Shown here: positions 41,388-50,046 of the stretch, piece after piece | Numbering within the stretch: position 1 is the first letter of the stretch | Layout of the letters: the number at the start of each line of letters is the position of its first letter | DNA from: Caulobacteraceae bacterium UBA3198 | GTDB lineage: Bacteria > Pseudomonadota > Alphaproteobacteria > Caulobacterales > Caulobacteraceae | Reading direction: 5' to 3' | NCBI GenBank assembly: GCA_002363865.1 | Contig: DEWY01000013.1 | Coordinates: 472,033 to 536,032, forward strand | DNA: 64,000 nt | Program-made: the position numbers and the translations under genes | Notes under the pieces: model-generated | Seen by the model: only the letters and a program-made list of their open reading frames with translations | Database searches by the model: none | What the model was told of the DNA's origin: nothing

Positions 41388-43081
41388 ACGTCAGGTCCCT
41401 GATCGTCGCCGCGGCCGTGTCTCTCTGCGGCCTTCCCGCCGCCGCAGCCGAGCCCGCGGCGCTCAGCGTCCGCATCGCGCCGGGGCCGATGGATGAGGCC
41501 CGGGGGCTCGGTCATGTGGACGTCACCCTGACCCTGTCGGACCTCGACGCGGCGGCGGGCGAGGTCCTGGTCAGCCTGCCCATCGTTATCGCCAATACCG
41601 AGACGGTGGCCGAGCATCTGATCGGGCTCACCGCCACGGATGAACAGGGGAGTGTTCCCCTGCAGGTGCGCGATGATCCTGAGGCCCTGGTCTACGCCCG
41701 CCACTGGTTGGCCGGCCGGGCGGTCAGCGGCGATCTGGTGGTCAGCTACCGCGCGCCCATCGACAACACCCCGCCGCGGCGGGGATCGGGTCCGCCCTAT
41801 CAGCTGCGCACCGAAGGCGGCGGCTTCTCGGCGGTGGGCAACACCTTCCTGCTGACGCCCCCGGACGGCCGCGACTATCAGATCACCATCGACTGGGATC
41901 TCAGCGCCATGGGCCCGGGCGCCACGGCCACCTCCAGCTGGGGCGAGGGCGACGCGGTCCTGCCGGGCGCCGGCTCAGCCGACCGCCTGTGGTCCGGCGT
42001 CTTCATGGCAGGCCCCATGAAGCGTTATCCAGCCGAGCCGCAGAACAACGGCTTCTCCGCCGCCTGGCTGGGGGAGCCGCCCTTTGATCCGGCGCCGCTG
42101 ATGGCCTGGACCGAGCGTCTTCACACCTGGATGAGCGACTTTTTCCAGGAGACCGAGGAGCCGCCTTACCGGGTCTTCCTGCGGTTCAATCCGATCAACG
42201 CCGGCGGCGGGGCGGCCCTGACCAACTCGTTCCTGACCACCTATGGCCAGGCCACCACGGCCGAGAGCATCAAGGGCACGCTGGCCCACGAGATGATCCA
42301 CACCTGGACATCCCTGGGCCCCGGCCAATGGTACTCCGAGGGCAATGCGGTCTTCTACCAAGCGCGGCTGCCCTGGCGGGCGGGGCTGATCTCCACTGAG
42401 GACTATCTGCAGGACATCAACGACACCGCCCGGCGCTACTACACCAACGCGCTGAACGACACGCCCAACGACCAGATCGCCGCCCGTTTCTGGGAGGACA
42501 CCCGGGTGCGGACCCTGCCCTATGACCGGGGCGGCCTGTATTTCGCGGTGCTGAACGATCGCATCCGCAAGGCCTCGGCGGGACAGCGGTCGGTGGATGA
42601 CCTGATCCTGGCCATGATCGCCCGGCGCCGGGCGGGCCTGCCGGTGACCGAGGCCGACTGGCAGGACCTGGTGGTCGCTGAACTGGGAGAGGCGGGCGGC
42701 CAGCTCACCGCCGACATGCTGGCGGGCGGTCTGATGCTGCCGGAATCGGACGCATTTAGCCCCTGTTTTGCGCGCATTACCCGCCCTTTTCGCCGCTTTG
42801 AGCTGGGGTTTGAACCCCGCTCCCTGGTCGGTCACGTCAAGACCATCGCCGGGCTGATCCCCGGCTCGGAGGCCGAGAAGGCCGGCCTGCGCATCGGCGA
42901 CGTGGTGACCTATGCGGTGGCCATGGATTCGGTGCAGGGCGATCCCGAGCGCACCCTGACCCTGCAGGTGACCCGGGACGGGGCGACCTTCCCCATCACC
43001 TATCTGCCCCGCGGCGAATGGGTGGAGGCCTACCAGTGGACCCGCAAGCCCGACGTGCCAGAGGCCGCCTGCCGGCCGTAA
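41384..43081 (+). CDS. M61-type glycyl-aminopeptidase-like protein with PDZ domain
   Basis: A 565-residue secreted metallopeptidase-like protein. Signal peptide ends near residue 22 (AAAAEP). The zinc motif is HEMIH (302-306) followed by Glu in WYSEGNAVFY, as in gluzincins of the M61 family; ahead of it is a beta-rich N-domain. A PDZ-like domain spans about 470-550 (GHVKTIAGLIPGSEAEKAGLRIGDVVTYAV). It would cleave N-terminal residues from peptides in the periplasm. Last coupled gene of the TonB-OCD-APC-OCD operon. A paralogue without PDZ lies at 45889. Confidence 0.9.
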   Translation: MNVRSLIVAAAVSLCGLPAAAAEPAALSVRIAPGPMDEARGLGHVDVTLTLSDLDAAAGEVLVSLPIVIANTETVAEHLIGLTATDEQGSVPLQVRDDPEALVYARHWLAGRAVSGDLVVSYRAPIDNTPPRRGSGPPYQLRTEGGGFSAVGNTFLLTPPDGRDYQITIDWDLSAMGPGATATSSWGEGDAVLPGAGSADRLWSGVFMAGPMKRYPAEPQNNGFSAAWLGEPPFDPAPLMAWTERLHTWMSDFFQETEEPPYRVFLRFNPINAGGGAALTNSFLTTYGQATTAESIKGTLAHEMIHTWTSLGPGQWYSEGNAVFYQARLPWRAGLISTEDYLQDINDTARRYYTNALNDTPNDQIAARFWEDTRVRTLPYDRGGLYFAVLNDRIRKASAGQRSVDDLILAMIARRRAGLPVTEADWQDLVVAELGEAGGQLTADMLAGGLMLPESDAFSPCFARITRPFRRFELGFEPRSLVGHVKTIAGLIPGSEAEKAGLRIGDVVTYAVAMDSVQGDPERTLTLQVTRDGATFPITYLPRGEWVEAYQWTRKPDVPEAACRP

Positions 43082-43190
43082 GGGCCATGTGGGCGCCGCA
43101 GGCTTCGACCTTGGCGCGGGCGACCTCTATGCTTACCTCCGCAAGCTGGCCGCCACGGGCGCTGGCCAAGGCATCATTGAGAGGTCGACT

Positions 43191-43808
43191 ATGAAATCCC
43201 ACCTACTGGCCGCCGTCGCGGCGATTGTCCTGGCCTCGCCCGTCATGGCCCAGGCGCCGGCCATGCCCGGCCAGCCCGAAGCCGCCCGCGTCGTCGCCGG
43301 CAGCTACAAGGCCGACACCAACCACACCCAGGTGGTCTGGTCGGTGGATCATATGGGCTTTTCCACCCTCTACGGGATGGTCGGTGAGATGACCGGGACC
43401 CTGACCCTGGATCCGGCCAATCTGTCGGAGGCCAGCCTGTCGATCGACATTCCCCTGTCGGGCCTGACCGTCACCTCCGAGGGGTTCGGCAAGCACCTGG
43501 CCTCGGGCGACTTCTTCGAGGTGGAGAAGTTCCCCACCGCCAAGTTCGTCTCGACCTCGGTGGTCGCCAATGGCGATGAGGCGAAGATCACCGGCGACCT
43601 GACCCTGCATGGGGTCACCAAGCCGGTGGTGCTGGACGCCAAGCTGATGGGCGCCGGCGTCAATCCGATGAACAAGGCCCAGACCGTGGGCTTTACCGCC
43701 ACCTCGACCCTGAAGCGCAGCGACTTCGGCCTGGGCTACGCCGCCCCGGTGGTCTCTGACGAGGTTGAGCTGAAGATCACCGCGGCCTTCGAACTGGCCG
43801 CCTCGTAA
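43191..43808 (+). CDS. YceI-family periplasmic lipid-binding-like protein
   Basis: A 205-residue protein with a signal peptide (residues 1-19, ending VMAQA) and one YceI lipocalin-like barrel (residues about 40-200: YKADTNHTQVVWSVDHMGFSTL, LTLDPANLSEASLSIDIPL, FPTAKFVSTSVV, GDLTLHGVTKPVVLDAKL). YceI proteins bind isoprenoid-like lipids in the periplasm. The gene lies 109 bp after the M61 gene and ends at a strong hairpin, so it may have its own promoter. The ATG at 43191 follows AGAGG. Confidence 0.92.
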   Translation: MKSHLLAAVAAIVLASPVMAQAPAMPGQPEAARVVAGSYKADTNHTQVVWSVDHMGFSTLYGMVGEMTGTLTLDPANLSEASLSIDIPLSGLTVTSEGFGKHLASGDFFEVEKFPTAKFVSTSVVANGDEAKITGDLTLHGVTKPVVLDAKLMGAGVNPMNKAQTVGFTATSTLKRSDFGLGYAAPVVSDEVELKITAAFELAAS

Positions 43809-43816
43809 GGAAGCTG

Positions 43817-43844
43817 CCCGGCCGTCACCTTCCGGGCGGCCGGG
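43817..43844 (+). terminator. Terminator after yceI-like gene
   Basis: An 8-bp stem cccggccg/cggccggg with a 12-base loop, then a pyrimidine-rich run TCTCTGCCTCTT, nine bp after the YceI stop. It also separates this gene from the converging amidohydrolase. Confidence 0.7.
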
Positions 43845-43854
43845 TCTCTGCCTC

Positions 43855-45879
43855 TTACCGCGCCGGGGTGACCGGCGGCGGGGCTGCGAATGGCTTGACG
43901 TTCAGGTGGTCGTAGATCTCGGCCGGGTAGTAGACCACCCCGCCGACCATGGTCATGCGCACCTGGCGGATGTCGCTGATGTCGGTGGTGGGGTCGCCCT
44001 CCACCAGGATCAGATCGGCGAGCTTGCCGCGGGCGATGGAGCCCAGCTCGTGATCGCGGCCGAAATAGCGTTCGGCGTCCAGGGTCGCCAGACGCAGGGT
44101 CTTGGCCGGCGAAATCCCCGCCTTCACATAGACCTCCAGCTCACGATGGACCGAGAAGCCCGTGCCGTCGTCCGTGCCGGGCAGCAGCTGGACATTGTTG
44201 TCATCCAGCAACTTGAGCACCTCCAGCACCTTGCCGAACCCGGCCTGATAGGCCGCATCGGTCTCGTACTGGCCCTCGCCCAGGGTCACGAAGGAGCGCT
44301 TGCGGTAGCGCTGATAGGCCACCGGCACATGGTCGAAATAGGGGGCGTCGGCCGGATGCACCCGGCCTGAGCGGCTCAGCATCAGCCGCTCCAGGATCAT
44401 GGCGGTGGTGTCCAGCGCCTTGCCGTTCTCGCGCATGTACCGGACGGTCGAGACGACACGGTCAGAGTTGAGGTCGAGATCGGCGGCCCGCGCCATGCCG
44501 GTCAGCCGAAGGGGGGTGCGGGTGTCTTCCTCCGGATCAAGGATCCAGCCCAGCATCAGCTGGTTGATGTGGGCGATGTCGTCATAGCCGTCCATCAGGA
44601 CCCGGTCGGGGCTGGAGAAGGCTGGCACATGGCCGGTGACGCCCATGCCCAGACGCCGGGCCTCGGCCGCCAGGGGACCCACCCAATCGGGGTTCATCGA
44701 GTTGTAGATCTTGATTTGCCAGTAGCCGTGGTCGGCGTACCAGCGGACGTTTTCCAGTCCTTCTTCCAGGCTCTCGGGGATGAAGCCATGGCGGGCGGAA
44801 TAGGGGCTGCGGCCTTCCAGGAAGCCATTACGCACGATGCGCGGGCCGGCCAGTTCGCCGGACTCCAGACCCTCCACCATGGCCAGAAGCCGCTCATTGT
44901 CGTTGCCCTGGTCCCGCGTCGCGGTGACGCCAGCGGCCAGATAGAAGAGGTTGGAGGACAGCGAGGTGTGGGAATGCATGTCATGCAGGCCCGGCATCAG
45001 GGTCCCGCCCTGACCATCGATCACCACCTGGCCCTCCGGGGCCGGCCCGTCGGTCTCTGGTTGCACGCTGGTGATCCGGTCGCCGAACACGACCACGGCC
45101 GACAGCGGGCCGCGGGTCATGGTCTCGGGGTCGAACACCCGGACATTGCGGATGCGCACCGGGGCGTCGAAGCGGTGGGCGAGCTTGGCCTGGGCGGCCT
45201 TGGCGCGGTCCAGGGAAATCTCCTGGGCCAGGGTGGTCAGCGCATCGAGATGGGCCTCGTAGCCTTCCCGGATCAGGCCGCCGCCCAGGACGCCGAACAT
45301 GTCTCCGCGGGCGTCCACCAACACGTAGCTCGGGGTCAGATCGACGCCGGAAAGCTCGTAGACGGTCAGCTTCACCGCCGAGGCGCCTTCGCCCAGGGTG
45401 ATCTTGCGGACCTCCTGCAGGCGCATGGTCCCCGACGGCAGGGCGGGCAGGGTCTGGCCGGGCGCCTTGAGCAGTGCCTTGACGTACTGGCCCAGGGCCC
45501 AGGGGCTGCCGTCGTTGGGCACGTATAGGGCTGGGCCTGAAACCTGCGCCTCGCCCTGGTCGGCCTGGCTGACCCACTGGGCCACGCCGTCCTGGCGGCT
45601 GAAGGTCTCCCGCACTGGGCTGCCGAACAGGGAGGAGCCTGCGATGGCCCAACTCACCGGCGCGCCGGAGGCGTCTACCGTGATCTGCTCGCGGGCCTTG
45701 GGGCCCCGGCCATTATTGTTGATGGCGAAGTCGATCTTCGCGGTGCGGCCGTCCACCTCGGCCACCAGATGGCCGACCTTCTCGCCGCCGGCCATGGCGA
45801 CGAACCGGTGGGTGGCGGCTTCCGCAGCGCCGGCGAAGGCCAAAAGGGCGGCCAGGAGGAGGGGGCGAACAAGCATCAT
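43855..45879 (-). CDS. Secreted amidohydrolase-family protein
   Basis: A 674-residue protein with a signal peptide (residues 1-22) and an unusual 200-residue N-terminal domain of beta-rich repeats (IDFAINNNGRGPKAREQITV, AQWVSQADQGEAQVSGPALYV). Then comes an amidohydrolase metal-binding barrel: DMHSHTSLS near residue 295, a possible carboxylated-Lys region (WQIKIYNSM), MGVTGHVPAF with a His, and GTDDGTGFSVHRELE with the last Asp. Relatives are prolidases and N-acyl or Lys/Arg carboxypeptidases. It is nine bases after the M61 paralogue on the same strand, so probably co-transcribed. Confidence 0.88.
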   Translation of the reverse strand: MMLVRPLLLAALLAFAGAAEAATHRFVAMAGGEKVGHLVAEVDGRTAKIDFAINNNGRGPKAREQITVDASGAPVSWAIAGSSLFGSPVRETFSRQDGVAQWVSQADQGEAQVSGPALYVPNDGSPWALGQYVKALLKAPGQTLPALPSGTMRLQEVRKITLGEGASAVKLTVYELSGVDLTPSYVLVDARGDMFGVLGGGLIREGYEAHLDALTTLAQEISLDRAKAAQAKLAHRFDAPVRIRNVRVFDPETMTRGPLSAVVVFGDRITSVQPETDGPAPEGQVVIDGQGGTLMPGLHDMHSHTSLSSNLFYLAAGVTATRDQGNDNERLLAMVEGLESGELAGPRIVRNGFLEGRSPYSARHGFIPESLEEGLENVRWYADHGYWQIKIYNSMNPDWVGPLAAEARRLGMGVTGHVPAFSSPDRVLMDGYDDIAHINQLMLGWILDPEEDTRTPLRLTGMARAADLDLNSDRVVSTVRYMRENGKALDTTAMILERLMLSRSGRVHPADAPYFDHVPVAYQRYRKRSFVTLGEGQYETDAAYQAGFGKVLEVLKLLDDNNVQLLPGTDDGTGFSVHRELEVYVKAGISPAKTLRLATLDAERYFGRDHELGSIARGKLADLILVEGDPTTDISDIRQVRMTMVGGVVYYPAEIYDHLNVKPFAAPPPVTPAR

Positions 45880-45888
45880 CTTGAAGTC

Positions 45889-47427
45889 CTACCAGTTGCG
45901 GCAGAGGTCGTCGGGGACGTCGGTTTGACGCACCCACTCATAGCGATCGACAGGGCCGCGGCCTTCGATCTCATAGGTCTTGTCCAGGCGGGTGAAGCAG
46001 GGGCCAAAGGCGTTCGGATGGGGGGCGAAGGTCTCGCCGCGCAGGATGCGGGCCTCGAACTCCTCGCCGGCGTCCGGGCCGATCTCGGCGCCGATCAGGG
46101 CGATCCAGGCGGCGTGGTCGAAGCTCTGGCCCGCCTGGCGAGCCTCGAACATGGGGCGAAGCACAGTATCCAGGGTGCGGGTCCCGCCCGAGCGCTCACG
46201 TATGCGGGCGTCGAGGTCGGCGAAATAGAAGGCGCCGCGGTGATAGGGGATGTGGCGGATGTCCCCGTCGGCGAAGCCCACCTCGACGATCGCCTGGGCG
46301 CTGAGATCCTGGGCGGCAAGCCCATAGAGCGCCTGGGCGGAATGATTGATGTGCGCCCCATAGGCGTCCACGGAGTCCAGCCCGCCGCGCAGCATCATCA
46401 ACCGCGTGTAGTGCGTGGTCAGGCCCTCGCTGAACCAGCTGGTCACGCCCTGCGGCCCCTCGATCCCGCCGACCCACATGTGGACCATCTCATGGACCAG
46501 GGTCTCCCGCGGGGACGGCGCGGTCTCCTCGTCGGCCAGGGCGCAACGGGCGTACATGAAGGAGGCGCCGAGCGCCGTGCCGCCGCCGCAGGGCGCGCCG
46601 TCCACGAAGCGCATGAAGACCCGGTAGGGCGGGACCGGGTCGAGATAGCCGAAGGCCTCGCCCAGATAGGTGTAGGCCTCGGCCGCCCAGGCCATTTCGG
46701 CGGCCGCATCAAAGGGCGCGCGGCCTAGCCAGCTGGCGCTGAATCCGGCGCTCTGGCCTGCGCCCACATAGCGGCCGAAGGGACCGGCCATGTACCAGCC
46801 CTGCATCAGGCGCGAGGGCGGGCCGTCCACCTGGGTGTCGCCTTCGCCGAAGCTGGTCCTGGCGCCTGATCCGGCCGGCAGGTCAGACAGGTCCCAGCTC
46901 AGCTGTGAATGCGAGGTCTGAACGCCGCGAGGCAGGAGCAGAAAGCCGGAGCCCGCGCCGCTCAGTCCGCCCCCTGAGGCGCGCAGGTCGAAGGGCGGGC
47001 CGCCCCGGCCGCCGGGCGTCCGCACCTGGGCCAGGTAGGCGACCTCGACCTGACCCGACACCGGGCGCTCAGCCTTCCAGTGGCGGAAATGCGGGAAGCC
47101 GCCGGGATGGGGTGGGTCATCGACGGTGGTGAAGGCGATCGGGCCCGACTCGTCCGTCGCCGAGATGATCTCGATCCGATCGGCCACGCCCTCGACCCCC
47201 GCATAGGTGATCGGCGCCGTCAGATCGAAGGCCGATCCGGCGGGCAGGGTGAGACGCCAACGGACCCCCAGGGCGTCGACCTCGCCATCGCCGCCGGTGA
47301 TCGGCTTCAGCGTTATCTGAAACGGTGCGGGATGGTCCCCCGCCAGGCTCGGCGAGGCGACCAGGCCGATGGCCAGGGTCGCCAGCAGGGCGGCCGCGCC
47401 GCGACCCCAGGCCTGCATGCCGTTCAT
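45889..47427 (-). CDS. M61-type metallopeptidase-like protein without PDZ
   Basis: A 512-residue paralogue of the protein at 41384. The zinc motif is HEMVHMW (near residue 311) with the third ligand Glu in WFSEGLTTHYTRLM. The N-terminal beta domain is retained (RDLSDLPAGSGARTSFGEGDTQV), but the PDZ domain is missing. A signal peptide precedes it (ends SPSLAGD). ATG at 47427 follows GGAGG at five bases. Divergent from an S10 gene, and the region between them holds several GCATAG-type sites. Confidence 0.88.
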   Translation of the reverse strand: MNGMQAWGRGAAALLATLAIGLVASPSLAGDHPAPFQITLKPITGGDGEVDALGVRWRLTLPAGSAFDLTAPITYAGVEGVADRIEIISATDESGPIAFTTVDDPPHPGGFPHFRHWKAERPVSGQVEVAYLAQVRTPGGRGGPPFDLRASGGGLSGAGSGFLLLPRGVQTSHSQLSWDLSDLPAGSGARTSFGEGDTQVDGPPSRLMQGWYMAGPFGRYVGAGQSAGFSASWLGRAPFDAAAEMAWAAEAYTYLGEAFGYLDPVPPYRVFMRFVDGAPCGGGTALGASFMYARCALADEETAPSPRETLVHEMVHMWVGGIEGPQGVTSWFSEGLTTHYTRLMMLRGGLDSVDAYGAHINHSAQALYGLAAQDLSAQAIVEVGFADGDIRHIPYHRGAFYFADLDARIRERSGGTRTLDTVLRPMFEARQAGQSFDHAAWIALIGAEIGPDAGEEFEARILRGETFAPHPNAFGPCFTRLDKTYEIEGRGPVDRYEWVRQTDVPDDLCRNW

Positions 47428-47484
47428 CCGCCCCTCCGCCGCCGGCCCCAGATCTCCAGGGGCGAACTCTAGCGGCAAGGCCCC

Positions 47485-47632
47485 GCATAGTGCTTGCGTT
47501 GTCCAGGCCTCCCCGGCGACCGGCGCATAGTTCATGCGTCGCCGCCCCAGGCCGCCGGCAGGCTGCGATCGATCAAGGGATGATCCGCCTCACAACGAAA
47601 TGCTTTTCTTCAGACCAGTGCATAGGCTGATC
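47485..47632. promoter_or_regulatory. Divergent M61/S10 promoter region with GCATAG sites
   Basis: Three words of the same type lie in the shared intergenic region: gcatagtgcttgc (47485-47497), the perfect GCAT-N5-ATGC repeat gcatagttcatgc (47525-47537) and gcataggctgatc (47620-47632). They resemble the operators at the two Lrp genes. No regulator gene lies between the two operons here. Confidence 0.4.
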
Positions 47633-47672
47633 GCCAAGAGTCCCTAACCTGATCCCCGCCTGCGAGGCCTGC

Positions 47673-49118
47673 ATGCTGCGACATCTCCTGGTCACCCTCG
47701 CGCTGGCGGCCAGCCTGAGCGGCGCGGCGCTGGCTGAGGCGCCGCAGGCCCCAGCCGCGGCCATTACGACCCATAACGGCCTCTTCAACGGCCAGCCGGT
47801 CGCCTACCGGGCGCATGTGGAGGCCTGGCGGGTGAGCCCTGGCGGGGGGGATCCCAGCGGTCAGATCATCACCACCAGCTATGTGCGGACCGATGTCCCG
47901 TCTGGACCGCGCCCGGTCATCTTCCTGTTCAATGGGGGGCCTGGCGCCTCGACCACCCCGCTGCACTTTGGCGCCTTCGGACCCAAGCGGCGGTTGGGGG
48001 AGGGGGCCGAGCAGCGGATGGTCGACAATCCCGACAGCCCGCTCGACGCCGCCGACCTGGTGTTCATCGATCCCGTGGGCACGGGCTACAGCCGCCCGCT
48101 GGAGGACGGCGCGGGCCAAGCCTTCTGGACGCCGACGGGAGACGCGCTGGCGGTCAAGGCCGTGATCGCCGACTGGCTGACGGCCCATGGCCGGGGGGGC
48201 TCGCCACGCTATGTGCTGGGCCAGAGCTACGGCACCACCCGGGCGGCGCTGATCGCTCAGCATGGGGCGGACCTGAACCTGGACGGGGTGCTGCTGTTCG
48301 CCCTGGTGGCCCGGCCGCCGGGCTTCGAGATGCCCTATGTGACAACGCTCCCCAGCTTCGCCGCCAGCGCCTGGAGCCATGGCCGCATCCCCCGCGAGGG
48401 CCGCACGGCCCAGGAGGTCTATGAGACCGCCGTCGAATTCGCCCGCACCGACTATGTGCGCGCCCTGATCGCTGGCGCCAGTTTGCCAGAGGACGAGAAG
48501 CGGGCGGTGGCGCAGGCCATGTCCGACCTGATCGGCCTGCCGAAGGATCTGATCCTGGAGAAGAATCTGCGGCTGAGCCGCGCTGACTTCTATCTCAACC
48601 TGCTCAAGGATCAGGGCCTTCGAACCGGCCAACTGGACGCCCGGGCCACGCGGCGCCTGGATGCGCCGCCCCAGCGGCCCCCCTATGACGATCCGGGCCT
48701 CAGCTACACGCCGCCGCGGCCGCCCGGCGCGGTCACGGGCCAGTTGCCGGCTTCAACCGCAGGCCTGAGCGCGGTGGAGTCCTACTTCAAGGAGCACCTG
48801 GGCTTTGCGACCCCGGAGACCTACGAGGCCCTGAACCTGGAGGTCAACGCGGCCTGGACCTGGGGGCAGGGGGAGGATGAGGCCAACCAGCGGCTGGCGG
48901 AAGCCATGGCGGCCAATCCCAAGCTCAGGGTGTTCTGGGCCGCAGGGCTGTTTGACCTCAGCACGCCGGCCTATGCCGGTCGCTACATGCTCGACCAAGC
49001 GGGCGTACCGGCCGAGCGGCTGACCGCGGCCCTGTTCGCCAGCGGCCATTCGGTCTTTGTCGATCCTGAAGGCCTGACGCGGCTGAGCGCGGCGGTGCGG
49101 ACCTTCGTCGCGCCCTGA
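47673..49118 (+). CDS. S10 family serine carboxypeptidase (paralogue C)
   Basis: A 481-residue secreted S10 peptidase. Signal peptide residues 1-21 (ALAEAP), oxyanion motif FLFNGGPGASTTPLH, nucleophile in GQSYGTTRAAL (Gln replaces the usual Glu), AAGLFDLSTPAY with Asp, FASGHSVFVD with His. The Glu-to-Gln change is in the position that binds the peptide C-terminal carboxylate in many S10 enzymes, so C-terminal recognition may be altered. It is divergent from the M61 gene. Confidence 0.92.
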   Translation: MLRHLLVTLALAASLSGAALAEAPQAPAAAITTHNGLFNGQPVAYRAHVEAWRVSPGGGDPSGQIITTSYVRTDVPSGPRPVIFLFNGGPGASTTPLHFGAFGPKRRLGEGAEQRMVDNPDSPLDAADLVFIDPVGTGYSRPLEDGAGQAFWTPTGDALAVKAVIADWLTAHGRGGSPRYVLGQSYGTTRAALIAQHGADLNLDGVLLFALVARPPGFEMPYVTTLPSFAASAWSHGRIPREGRTAQEVYETAVEFARTDYVRALIAGASLPEDEKRAVAQAMSDLIGLPKDLILEKNLRLSRADFYLNLLKDQGLRTGQLDARATRRLDAPPQRPPYDDPGLSYTPPRPPGAVTGQLPASTAGLSAVESYFKEHLGFATPETYEALNLEVNAAWTWGQGEDEANQRLAEAMAANPKLRVFWAAGLFDLSTPAYAGRYMLDQAGVPAERLTAALFASGHSVFVDPEGLTRLSAAVRTFVAP

Positions 49119-49201
49119 AGGCGGTCTGGTTTCCGTCGAACGGCTTGACGGACGCAGGGGCGCCCAGGGGAAGGTTCTTCCAAAGACGACGGGAGGACGC
49201 C

Positions 49202-49984
49202 ATGGCCTATGAATTCATCTCCGTGGAGCGGGACGGACCGGTGACGGTGGTCACGCTTAACCGGCCAGATGTGATGAACGCCCTGCATTCGCCGGCCCAC
49301 CACGAGCTGCACGACGCCTTCGACGCCTTCGCCGCCGATCCCGACCAGTGGGTGGCCATTGTGACCGGGGCGGGCGAGCGGGCCTTCTCGGCCGGCAACG
49401 ATCTCAAGCATCAGGCCACCGGCGGCGGCATGGGCCTGCCGCCCTCAGGCTTCGCGGGCCTCACCGAGCGGTTCGATCTGACCAAGCCGCTGATCGCGGC
49501 GGTCAATGGGGTGGCCATGGGCGGCGGCTTCGAGATCGCGCTGGCCTGTGACCTGATCATCGCCGCCGAGACCGCCACCTTCGCCCTGCCCGAGCCCCGG
49601 GTGGGCCTGGCGGCCCTGGCCGGGGGCCTGCACCGTCTGCCGCGCCAGATCGGCGAGAAGCGGGCCATGGGCATGATCCTGACCGGCCGGCGGGTCAGCG
49701 CCGCGGAGGGCCGCGAGCTGGGCTTCGTCAACGAGGTGGTTCCGGCGGCCGACCTGATGACGGCGGCCAGGCGCTGGGCCGCGCAGATCTGCGAGCTCTC
49801 GCCCATGTCGATCCGCGCCTCGAAGGAGGCGGTGTTCAAGGGGCTGGATGAGGTGAGTCTGGCCGCGGCCATGGCCGCTCAGATGCGCTATCCGGCGATT
49901 TCGGCCATGCTGCGGTCCGAGGACTTCAAGGAAGGGCCGATGGCCTTCGCCCAGAAGCGTCCGCCGCAATGGAAGGGCCGCTAG
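49202..49984 (+). CDS. Enoyl-CoA hydratase/isomerase family protein
   Basis: A 260-residue crotonase. The oxyanion-forming segment AFSAGNDLK and VNGVAMGGGFEIALACDL (second oxyanion Gly) are present, followed by the catalytic segment EPRVGLAALAGGLHRLPR. The usual catalytic Glu pair is not clearly present, so the reaction could be hydration, isomerisation or something else. The C-terminal LSPMSIRASKEAVFKG is characteristic. ATG at 49202 follows GGGAGG. It precedes a GMC oxidoreductase gene. Confidence 0.92.
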   Translation: MAYEFISVERDGPVTVVTLNRPDVMNALHSPAHHELHDAFDAFAADPDQWVAIVTGAGERAFSAGNDLKHQATGGGMGLPPSGFAGLTERFDLTKPLIAAVNGVAMGGGFEIALACDLIIAAETATFALPEPRVGLAALAGGLHRLPRQIGEKRAMGMILTGRRVSAAEGRELGFVNEVVPAADLMTAARRWAAQICELSPMSIRASKEAVFKGLDEVSLAAAMAAQMRYPAISAMLRSEDFKEGPMAFAQKRPPQWKGR

Positions 49985-50046
49985 GCCTGGGATCAACAAG
50001 TCAGGGCGAAAGCCCGAAAGAGACGCGTTCAGGGGAGGGCGGTCAC

